From NCBI GenBank assembly GCA_020851255.1, contig JADZDA010000140.1, positions 1 to 47,233 of the forward strand: a stretch of 47,233 nt of DNA, in the 5' to 3' direction. Source of the DNA: Burkholderiales bacterium. GTDB taxonomy: Bacteria; Pseudomonadota; Gammaproteobacteria; Burkholderiales; Casimicrobiaceae. Made by a program: the position numbers and the translations under genes. Every line of letters begins with the position of its first letter. Within the stretch, counting starts at the first letter, position 1. Under the pieces are notes generated by a model. That model saw only the letters and a program-made list of their open reading frames with translations. It was not told the origin of the DNA and made no database searches. Shown here one piece after another: positions 25,221 through 31,760 of this stretch.

Positions 25221-25922
25221 TTACCGGGGCGCGCTCCGCATGCCGTCGATCAGCGCCGCGAGTCCGAGCGCGAACGTGCGGTCCCAGTGGGCCTGTCCGA
25301 AGTAAGGCGCGGCGGCGGCGAGCCGCGGACAATGCTCGGCGATGTAGGCATCGTCGACCGGCTCCGCCGCCGACGGTCCGAGCGCGTAGCCGGACGTCTC
25401 GTCGAGCGCGGCGCCCATCAGGTAGTAGCCGAGCGCGCGAAACCCTCGGGCCGAGCGCTCGCGGTCGCCGACCACGGCCTCGGTGAGCGCGAGGACCGCT
25501 TCGATGAAGCGCACGCCGGTCGGCGTGTTGAGCCGGTGCAACCCGACCAGCGGAAACAGCCGCGGATGGCGGCGCGCCATCGCCCGGTAGGCGTACGCGG
25601 CGCGGACCAGCCGCTCGACCGGATCGGGGCCGGCCGGCGGCATCTCTATCGACGCGATCGCGTGGTCGACGAGCGCGTCGAGCAGGTGCTGCTTGCCCGG
25701 GAAGTGGTGGTAGAGGCTCATCGCCTCGCAGCCGAGCTTCGCGCCCAGCCGCCGGAACGACAGCCCGGCGAGGCCCCCGTCGTCGACGAGGGCGAGCGCG
25801 GCGGCGACGATCCGCTCGCGCGTCAGCGGCCGCCGGCGCCTCCCCTGCGCGCCGGGGGCCGCGGCCGGCCCGGGGGGCGCGTGCGCCCGTGTCGTCCGGC
25901 GAACTGACGAACGGTCGCCCAT
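25221..25922 (-). CDS. TetR-family repressor (TetR_C type)
   Basis: 233 residues. DNA-binding domain at about 30-80: LTRERIVAAALALVDDGGLAGLSFRRLGAKLGCEAMSLYHHFPGKQHLLDALVD. The C-terminal helical domain has the classical TetR_C style (YAYRAMARRHPRLFPLVGLHR, VLALTEAVVGDRERSARGFRALGYYLMGAALDE). It is divergent from a sterol desaturase-family gene, and two near-identical palindromes occupy the shared promoter region, so autorepression and repression of the neighbour are likely. The first 30 residues are Ala/Pro/Arg-rich linker; a later start is not obvious. Ligand unknown, probably hydrophobic given the target. Confidence 0.92.
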   Translation of the reverse strand: MGDRSSVRRTTRAHAPPGPAAAPGAQGRRRRPLTRERIVAAALALVDDGGLAGLSFRRLGAKLGCEAMSLYHHFPGKQHLLDALVDHAIASIEMPPAGPDPVERLVRAAYAYRAMARRHPRLFPLVGLHRLNTPTGVRFIEAVLALTEAVVGDRERSARGFRALGYYLMGAALDETSGYALGPSAAEPVDDAYIAEHCPRLAAAAPYFGQAHWDRTFALGLAALIDGMRSAPR

Positions 25923-25926
25923 GGTC

Positions 25927-25954
25927 TTGCAATCTTACATCGTAAGCCTAGAAT
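25927..25954 (+). promoter_or_regulatory. Sigma70-type promoter for the sterol desaturase-family gene
   Basis: TTGCAA (25927-25932), 16-bp spacer, TAGAAT (25949-25954). Operator 1 fills the spacer. The -35 box lies five bases from the ATG of the divergent tetR gene. Confidence 0.6.
25934..25946. promoter_or_regulatory. TetR operator 1
   Basis: CTTACATCGTAAG: perfect 5-bp arms CTTAC/GTAAG around a 3-base centre, lying between the -35 and -10 of the divergent promoter and 12 bp from the tetR start codon. It pairs with operator 2, which has the same arms. Confidence 0.75.
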
Positions 25955-25964
25955 CCGCCATCGA

Positions 25965-25977
25965 CTTACGCTGTAAG
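25965..25977. promoter_or_regulatory. TetR operator 2
   Basis: CTTACGCTGTAAG: same arms and spacing as operator 1 with a different centre. Its start is 31 bp from that of operator 1, close to three helical turns, so both dimers could bind the same DNA face. It would lie around the first transcribed bases of the desaturase gene. Confidence 0.75.
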
Positions 25978-26060
25978 GGAGCGCGCGGGCGGACCGCCCG
26001 CGGCGGATGCGCCGGCGGCCGCGGGCGTGGCGGGACCGCGCGGCAGGCTGCCGGCCGCCT

Positions 26061-26070
26061 GAGGAGGAGG
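26061..26070 (+). promoter_or_regulatory. Strong ribosome binding site
   Basis: GAGGAGGAGG ends four bases before ATG 26075, an unusually extended Shine-Dalgarno stretch fixing the start of the desaturase-family gene. Confidence 0.65.
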
Positions 26071-26074
26071 ATCC

Positions 26075-26878
26075 ATGGAAGCCGTCGACATCGTCGGTCT
26101 GCTCGTTCCGGTCACCTACGCGTTCTTCGCCGTCACCGAGCGGCTCCGGCCGGCGCGCGTATTCCCACCGCGGCCGGGCTGGCAGTGGATCGGTGCGGGA
26201 TTCCTGGTGCTGATCGCCACGGTCTCGACGCTCGTGCCGCTGCTGCTGTCGGTCGAGTGGATGGCGGCGCACCGCTGGCTCGACGGAACGAAGCTCGGCG
26301 TCGCCGGCGGGATGGTCATCGGCTACGTCGTGCTGTCGGGCGTCGCCTACGCCTACCATCGGACCGTCCATTCGGTGCCGGTGCTCTGGCGGCTCACCCA
26401 TCAGCTCCACCACAGCCCCAACCGCGTCGACATCCCCGGCGCGGTGCTGTTCCACCCGGTCGAGATGACGATCCAGGCGCTGATGCACCTCTTCGTGACG
26501 GTGATCGTGCTGGGCCTCGACCCGCTCGCCGCCGCGCTGACCGGCTATGTCGCGGCGTTCTACGGCATGTTCCAGCACTGGAACGTGAGGACGCCGCCGT
26601 GGCTGGGCTACCTGATCCAGCGCCCGGAGGCGCACGGCGTACACCACCGCCTGGGGATGCACGACTACAACTTCGGCGACCTGCCGTGGTGGGACCTGCT
26701 GTTCGGCACGTTCCGCAACCCGCGCGAGTTCCGGGGCGATGTCGGTTTCGAAGGCGGCGCCGACCGCCGGATCGGCGCGATGCTCGCGTTCGCCGACGTC
26801 AACGCACCGGCGTACGGACCGGCGAGCCTGGGCCGTCGCGCCGCGGCGGTCAGCGGATGCGCGTTGCGGTCGCCGTGA
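26075..26878 (+). CDS. Sterol desaturase/fatty acid hydroxylase family membrane di-iron enzyme
   Basis: 267 residues, four to five membrane segments (IVGLLVPVTYAFFAV, AGFLVLIATVSTLVPLLL, GGMVIGYVVLSGVAYAY, LMHLFVTVIVLGL). The di-iron histidine boxes are present: YHRTVH (H95, H99), HQLHHS (H109, H112, H113), FHPVEM, and EAHGVHHR. This matches the integral-membrane hydroxylase/desaturase superfamily that uses O2 on lipid or sterol-like substrates. Expression is probably controlled by the divergent TetR protein through the two operators. Its last 29 bases overlap the 3' end of the convergent cyclase gene. Substrate unknown. Confidence 0.9.
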   Translation: MEAVDIVGLLVPVTYAFFAVTERLRPARVFPPRPGWQWIGAGFLVLIATVSTLVPLLLSVEWMAAHRWLDGTKLGVAGGMVIGYVVLSGVAYAYHRTVHSVPVLWRLTHQLHHSPNRVDIPGAVLFHPVEMTIQALMHLFVTVIVLGLDPLAAALTGYVAAFYGMFQHWNVRTPPWLGYLIQRPEAHGVHHRLGMHDYNFGDLPWWDLLFGTFRNPREFRGDVGFEGGADRRIGAMLAFADVNAPAYGPASLGRRAAAVSGCALRSP

Positions 26879-28313
26879 TAACCGCGCGGTTGGGCAGTGA
26901 CGACGAAAGCGTCATCCGGCCCTCGTTGACGCGTCCGGAGACATCGCCGCTGACCGAGTTGCCCCGGACGGCGTAGCCTTCGAAGAGCGCGTTCACCTGC
27001 CCGCCCGACGTCAACTGGCCGCGGATCGTGCTGGGCTTGCCGCCGCCGTAGCTGCCGACCCAGCTCGAGTCGATCCGGTTCTGCGCCACGGTGAGGTCGA
27101 GATTCCAGCACGCCGGCCCCTTGCCCGAGCCCGGCAGCTCCCAGCAGGCGCGCCCCCGATAGATGCCGTCGTTCGGGAAATCGGCGCTCGCGGTGCCGGC
27201 GCCCGACGGGGACGATCGAGCGGGCGGCGTGGACGGCGGCGCGGCAGCGGGTGCAGCGGACGCTGCCGTCGAGTTGGCTGCCGCCGCGTCCGGGGAGCCT
27301 TTCGGCGGGCTGCCGGACGCGGTCGCCGGTGCGGACGCGACCGGGGCTTCCTTCGCGGCAGGCGCGACGGCGGCCGTGCGCGGCGCGGGCGTCGCCGCGA
27401 CGCGCGCGGCTTCGGCGCGCTTCTTCGCGTCGGCAGCCTCGCGCTGCGCGGCTTCGAGCTCGGATTTCAGACGCGCCTCGCGCTCGGCGGCGACTCTCGC
27501 CGTCGCGTCGTCCTCGGCCTTGCGAGTCGCCGCCACCGCCGCGCGCACCTGCTCCGCGGCGCGTGCCTCCGCGGCGCGCGCGGCCTCGGCGGCCTTCGAC
27601 TCGCGGTCCTGCACGTACCACCAGCCGCCGCCGGCGGCGAGCGCGAGTGCGACCACGCCGGCGGCGATCGCGGCGACCGGGCGCGAGGGGCCGGGCGCCG
27701 GCGCGACGGTCGCAGGCGGCGTGGTGCCCGCCGCGGCTGCGCCGGCACCCGGCGGGCCGGCCTCGGGGGCGTCGCCGATCGAGAACACGCGGACCGGCTG
27801 CGAGATGTTCTTGAACGTCCGCTCGCCCATCGGGTGGAACTCGAGCGAGAGCTTGTTGCGGATCTGGTCGTAGACGCTGCCGGCGACGCAGACGCCGCCC
27901 GGCGGCGCGGCGGTCTGGATGCGCGCGGCGAGGTTGACGCCGTCGCCGAGGAGATCGGTGCCCTGCACGATCACGTCGCCCAGGTTGACGCCGATGCGGA
28001 ACTGCATCCGCTCGTCGGGCGCGAGGTGGTCGTTGCGCGTGGCGAGCGCCGACTGGATCTCGGTGGCGCAGCGGACCGCCTCGACCGCGCTCGGGAACTC
28101 GGCGAGGACCGCGTCACCGGCGGTATTGAAGATCCGTCCGCGATGCTGCGCGAGCAGCGCGTCGAAGATCTCGCGGTGGCCCCGGAAGACGCGCAGCGTG
28201 CGCTCCTCGTTGGTCTCCATCAGCCGGCTGTAGCCGACGATGTCGGCCATCAGGATCGTCGCGAGCCGTCGCTCGAACGGCTCGCCGTCGCCTGGTCGTG
28301 ATTCCGCTGGCAT
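26850..28313 (-). CDS. Class III adenylate/guanylate cyclase with transmembrane and periplasmic C-terminal domain
   Basis: 487 residues from ATG 28313 (an in-frame ATG 45 bp upstream has weaker context). Residues 15-180 are the cyclase catalytic domain: ILMADIVGYSRLM with metal Asp24, NTAGDAVLAEF with Asp67, and DGVNLAARIQ with Asn127 and Arg131, so the main catalytic residues are kept. A Pro/Ala linker leads to one membrane segment (about 212-234, VAAIAAGVVALALAAGGGWWYV). Then come an Ala/Arg/Glu coiled coil (235-310), a low-complexity Ala/Pro/Ser stretch, and a small beta domain (about 375-487) with two Cys (GRACWELP, GPACWNL). The catalytic part is cytosolic and the C-terminal domain should be periplasmic. 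cAMP is the likely product. Confidence 0.85.
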   Translation of the reverse strand: MPAESRPGDGEPFERRLATILMADIVGYSRLMETNEERTLRVFRGHREIFDALLAQHRGRIFNTAGDAVLAEFPSAVEAVRCATEIQSALATRNDHLAPDERMQFRIGVNLGDVIVQGTDLLGDGVNLAARIQTAAPPGGVCVAGSVYDQIRNKLSLEFHPMGERTFKNISQPVRVFSIGDAPEAGPPGAGAAAAGTTPPATVAPAPGPSRPVAAIAAGVVALALAAGGGWWYVQDRESKAAEAARAAEARAAEQVRAAVAATRKAEDDATARVAAEREARLKSELEAAQREAADAKKRAEAARVAATPAPRTAAVAPAAKEAPVASAPATASGSPPKGSPDAAAANSTAASAAPAAAPPSTPPARSSPSGAGTASADFPNDGIYRGRACWELPGSGKGPACWNLDLTVAQNRIDSSWVGSYGGGKPSTIRGQLTSGGQVNALFEGYAVRGNSVSGDVSGRVNEGRMTLSSSLPNRAVITATATRIR

Positions 28314-28400
28314 TCCCCCTCCCGATGCGTCCGCGTCCGGCGCGGGCCGACCGCGCACGCGATCTTGCCACGGACCGGACGTGTCGACGAAGGCGGCCGG

Positions 28401-28796
28401 CTACCCGGATGCGCCGCCGCCGGCCGGCGGGTGCGCCAGCATCCGCGCGAGCTCGCCGCTCGCGATCAGCTTCTCGAGATCCTGCGCGCCGCCGACGAGC
28501 GTCCCGTGGACGAACACCATCGGAAAGGTCGGCCACCCGGTCCACATCTTGAGCGCGTTGCGCCGGCGCCACTCGCCGAAGTAGCTGCCGTATTCCAGGT
28601 ACCGGCAGGGGACACCCGCCGCCGCCAGCGCGCGGCGCGCGCGCCTGGGGAACGGGTTCTGCCGCATGCCGACGACGACCACCGCGTCCTGGCCGATCGC
28701 GCGGCGGACTTCGTCGACGATGCCGGCGTGATGGGCTGCGACCCGCTCGCGGATCGCCGGGTGCAGGCGGGACTCTTCGAGGATCGGACGCGGCAT
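28401..28796 (-). CDS. Glutaredoxin-fold protein lacking the active-site cysteine
   Basis: 131 residues from ATG 28796. The fold is that of a monothiol glutaredoxin: DAVVVVGMRQNPFPRRARRALAAAGV, YLEYGSY, NALKMWTGWPTFPMVFVHGTLVGGAQDLEKLIASGE. The cis-Pro region (TFP) and the GG of the glutathione site are kept. Where the CGFS or CPYC motif should be, the sequence is NPFP (47-50) with no Cys; the only Cys is residue 64. Thiol redox activity by the usual mechanism is therefore not expected. It may bind glutathione or an Fe-S precursor, or act as a scaffold. Confidence 0.8.
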   Translation of the reverse strand: MPRPILEESRLHPAIRERVAAHHAGIVDEVRRAIGQDAVVVVGMRQNPFPRRARRALAAAGVPCRYLEYGSYFGEWRRRNALKMWTGWPTFPMVFVHGTLVGGAQDLEKLIASGELARMLAHPPAGGGASG

Positions 28797-28902
28797 GGCA
28801 GGGCGGGTCGGGCGGCGGAGGGCGGTGGTGCGAGCGTACACCGCCGGCGACGCGGCATCCGCCTTCCCGATCGGCGGCGCGCGCCGCGCGCCCGGACGCG
28901 CT

Positions 28903-29757
28903 TCAGGGACGCGCCCTGGCGGCGACGATCCAAGGTTCGTGGCGGGTGCCCCAGGCGACGGTGACGTCGTACCGCCCGACCGGATCATTGGGCGATCGCA
29001 CGGTGCCTGCCGGCGAGGGATCCACGAACGCCGCCCGCCTGTCGAGCGGCACCAGGACCTCGCCGACGGCGAGATGGCCGAGGTACGCGCCGGCGCGCCC
29101 GTCGGCGAGCCGGACCGGTCGCAGGACCGCGCGCACGATCGCGCCCCGGGTGCGGTCCGGGTAGCGCGCGCGCAGGGTCGCGGCGTCGGAGCCGGCCGCG
29201 ACGACGAACAGCCGGCTCGTGCGGCGTTCCTCGTTCCGGGCGTTCTCTTCCGCCCCGGTCGCGCGGCTGGCGAGCTCGGGTTTCCCGGGATGGGCCTGCG
29301 CGAGCTCGCGCTCCGAGGTCGCGCGAGCGCGAGCGCGGGCGAGCGTGGCGGCGTAGGCGGCACCGTCGAACTCGAGGGCGACGTAGGCCTCGCGTTCGGT
29401 CGGCATGCCGCCGCGCGCCGGCCCGATCGCCCGGAGTCTCGCGATATCAACGCCGAGCTCCGCGAGCGTCGCCTCGTCGATCCACTCGGGCAGCGCGTGG
29501 AAATCCGGGTAGCCGGGCGTCGCCACGGACCCGTCGGTCGCGCGGGTCGGAATCCGCCAGACGATCCGCAGCGCGAGACCGCTGTCCTCGCGCGCGGCCG
29601 GCCATCCGAACGGCGGCGATAGCTCGCGCTCGGTCATCGCCAGCGTCGAACCGGGTGCGCCGGCGCGGTTCATCGCGACCGACGCGAGCATCCATCCGTT
29701 GACGGCGACGACCAGCGCGAGTCCCGCCCAGCCGAGCACGCGCGCGGCCGGGGTCAT
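28903..29757 (-). CDS. DUF4824 family protein
   Basis: 284 residues. One N-terminal membrane anchor (VLGWAGLALVVAVNGWMLASVAMNRAG) precedes the DUF4824 body: LAMTERELSPPFGW, ENSG-like EDSGLALRIVWRIPT, REAYVALEFDGAAY, SRLFVVAAGSDAATLRARYPD, GYLGHLAV-like GAYLGHLAVGEVLVPL, and YDVTVAWGTRHEPWI at the C-terminus. Most of the protein should face the periplasm. ATG 29757 overlaps the TGA of the DUF2157 gene as ATGA, so the two are translationally coupled and probably form a complex. Function not known. Confidence 0.78.
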   Translation of the reverse strand: MTPAARVLGWAGLALVVAVNGWMLASVAMNRAGAPGSTLAMTERELSPPFGWPAAREDSGLALRIVWRIPTRATDGSVATPGYPDFHALPEWIDEATLAELGVDIARLRAIGPARGGMPTEREAYVALEFDGAAYAATLARARARATSERELAQAHPGKPELASRATGAEENARNEERRTSRLFVVAAGSDAATLRARYPDRTRGAIVRAVLRPVRLADGRAGAYLGHLAVGEVLVPLDRRAAFVDPSPAGTVRSPNDPVGRYDVTVAWGTRHEPWIVAARARP

Positions 29758-30830
29758 GAGCCGCCTCCGGCTGCCGCGGCCGTCGGGGGCGCGCGCCGCA
29801 ACCGCCGCAGGACGAACAGCACCGCGAGCGCCGACGCGCCGACGATCAGGAAGAAGAGCCACTTGGGCAGGACGTCCCACCACCAGGTGAAGAACTTGGT
29901 GTACAGGAACAGCACGAAGAACGTCACGCCGGTGTGGAAGACGTCGGACCAGTCGCGCCGCGCGCCCAGCCACACGGTCGCGGCGGCGAGCGCGAACCCG
30001 GCGAACTGGTAGCCCGACTCGATCGCCGACGCCGGCGCGTCGATGTAGGACAGACGGCCCCAGAACGAGAGCACGAGCACCGGCAGGAGCAGCGCGATCA
30101 ACCCCAGCACGCGATAGACCGGCGCGAAGCCGGGCCGGCGCGCCGCGGCGACGAAGGCCGGCACGCACAGGAGCGCGATGGCGGCGGGGAAGAAATTCTC
30201 CGGCCGCTCGCCCAGATCGATCCAGTAGACGCCGCGCCAGGCGCCGGCGCGCGCCGCGATCCACCCCATCAGGCACGCGATGCCGGCCGCCAGCAGCAGC
30301 CTCGAATCGCACGCGTAGGCGAGCAGGAACGCGTACACCGCCCAGACGAGGAGCGCGCTGTCCGACGGCGTCAGGTTGAACGCCCGGCCCACGAGCGCGA
30401 CGTTCAGCACGAAGCAGGCGAACGCCACCATCGCGACCAGGTTGGTGAAGTAGCCGGTCGTGTCGCGCGTGCGCACGGCCAGCGTGGCCGCGAGCGACGC
30501 GAGCGAGCCGCCGGCGAGGATCGCGACCTGCGCGGCGTCCCCCAGGTGCCCCCAGAACTGGCGGAGCGCGAAGAACACGCTGGCGGCGAACGCGATCGCG
30601 CCGAGGAACGAGGCGGCGCGCATGCCGAGCGACAGGCGCATGCCGCGCGGATCGGCGTCGACGTCGAAGTCGCGCGCGTACGCGGCGATCAGCGCGGCAT
30701 GGTGGCCTGCGACGCGCTCGCGGTCCGCGGAGGAGAGCGTGACCACGCCCTCGGCTTCGAGCCGGGCGGCTTCTCGCCCGTAGGCCCGCAGGTCGTCGAT
30801 GCGTCGCTGGGCGGATTCGCGATCGTTCAT
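29754..30830 (-). CDS. DUF2157 polytopic membrane protein
   Basis: 358 residues from ATG 30830. A cytosolic N-terminal helix pair (RRIDDLRAYGREAARLEAEGVVTLSSADRERV), as in DUF2157, is followed by about ten hydrophobic segments (e.g. FLGAIAFAASVFFALRQFW, FACFVLNVALVGRAFNL, LIALLLPVLVLSFWG, FFVLFLYTKFFTWWW). Residues LVGRAFNLTPSDSALLVWA carry the typical motif of the family. It is translationally coupled to the DUF4824 gene by an ATGA overlap. The pair is widespread in proteobacteria but has no assigned role that I know of. Confidence 0.82.
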   Translation of the reverse strand: MNDRESAQRRIDDLRAYGREAARLEAEGVVTLSSADRERVAGHHAALIAAYARDFDVDADPRGMRLSLGMRAASFLGAIAFAASVFFALRQFWGHLGDAAQVAILAGGSLASLAATLAVRTRDTTGYFTNLVAMVAFACFVLNVALVGRAFNLTPSDSALLVWAVYAFLLAYACDSRLLLAAGIACLMGWIAARAGAWRGVYWIDLGERPENFFPAAIALLCVPAFVAAARRPGFAPVYRVLGLIALLLPVLVLSFWGRLSYIDAPASAIESGYQFAGFALAAATVWLGARRDWSDVFHTGVTFFVLFLYTKFFTWWWDVLPKWLFFLIVGASALAVLFVLRRLRRAPPTAAAAGGGS

Positions 30831-30895
30831 CGGTGGGTTCGGGCGGCGCGGCACCGCCGCGCCGGGTCCGGCCCATTATCCTCCGCCTCCCCGGT

Positions 30896-30913
30896 CCCCG
30901 GGAGCGCCCGGGG
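30896..30913. other. Hairpin in divergent intergenic region
   Basis: CCCCGGG, loop AGCG, CCCGGGG: perfect 7-bp stem between the DUF2157 gene (minus) and the CYTH gene (plus). No T-tract; role unknown. Confidence 0.35.
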
Positions 30914-30951
30914 ATTCGCGCTCGCGTCCGCGCTCGCCTATCATCCGGTAG

Positions 30952-30971
30952 GGGACGCTCGGAAGCGTCCC
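30952..30971 (+). other. Leader hairpin before CYTH gene
   Basis: GGGACGCT, loop CGGA, AGCGTCCC: perfect 8-bp stem ending 12 bases before ATG 30984, just upstream of a GGAGCGG ribosome binding site. It could affect translation initiation or stabilise the 5' end. Confidence 0.4.
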
Positions 30972-30983
30972 GCGGAGCGGACG

Positions 30984-31736
30984 ATGGCGCGTGGCGTGAC
31001 GGGGCTCGCCCGCGGCGGCCGGCGGGCGGCGGCGGTCGACGAGATCGAGGTGAAGGCGGGGCTGCCCGAGCGTGCGGTCAAGCGCGCGCTCAAGCGCTGG
31101 AAGCTCGATCGCGATCACGGCGCGCGGCGATGGCTGCACTTCTTCGACACGCCGCAACGAGACCTGCTCGCCGCCGGCATCGTCGCGCGCGCGCGCCGCA
31201 TCCGCGGCGGCGAGCACGACAGCACCGTCAAGCTGCGGCCGGTCACGCCGGCGGCCATCGGCGAGCAGTGGCGCGCGTTCCGGGGCTTCAAGGTCGAGAC
31301 CGACGCGAGCGAACGTGAGATCGTCGCGGCCGCGTCGTTCTCCATGCCGATCGCCCGCGGGGTCATCCGGCGCGTCGGGCGGGGCCGTGACCCGGTCGGC
31401 GACCTGTACGACGACGGCCAGCGGATGTTCCTGCTCGGCATGGCGGGCGTACGCGTCGATTTCGCCCGGACCGTCGGGTTCCCGCCGATCCGCGCGTGGC
31501 GGTGGAAGGTCGCCGACCTCGGCCTGCAGTGGCCGATCGGCGTCGAGCTGTGGCGCCGCGAAGACGGCGCGCGGCGAATCGAGTGCTCGGTCAAGGTTCC
31601 GCTCGCCGGCGCGGCCGCGGCCGTCCGGGAGATCCTCTCGTTCCTGGACGATGCCGGTGTCGAACGCGCGACCGACCCGCTCGCCCGCGTGCGCTGGGCG
31701 CTCGGTGCGACGCCGCGCGAACGACGCCGGCGGTGA
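30984..31736 (+). CDS. CYTH-domain protein
   Basis: 250 residues from ATG 30984. The signature ExExK-like start is DEIEVKAGLPE (about 19-29), followed by alternating strands lined with charged residues, the inside of a triphosphate tunnel: HFFDTPQRDLLAAGIVARARRIRGGEHDSTVKLRP, FKVETDA, RRIECSVKVPL. CYTH proteins include triphosphatases, CyaB-type adenylate cyclase and thiamine triphosphatase. The R-x-R and T-x-K-x-R elements are kept, but the long middle region (GVIRRVGRGRDPVGDLYDD) is not typical of inorganic triphosphatases. Cytosolic; substrate open. The kinase gene follows 24 bp downstream on the same strand. Confidence 0.78.
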   Translation: MARGVTGLARGGRRAAAVDEIEVKAGLPERAVKRALKRWKLDRDHGARRWLHFFDTPQRDLLAAGIVARARRIRGGEHDSTVKLRPVTPAAIGEQWRAFRGFKVETDASEREIVAAASFSMPIARGVIRRVGRGRDPVGDLYDDGQRMFLLGMAGVRVDFARTVGFPPIRAWRWKVADLGLQWPIGVELWRREDGARRIECSVKVPLAGAAAAVREILSFLDDAGVERATDPLARVRWALGATPRERRRR

Positions 31737-31760
31737 CGGGCCCCCCTGCCGATTCCCCGC

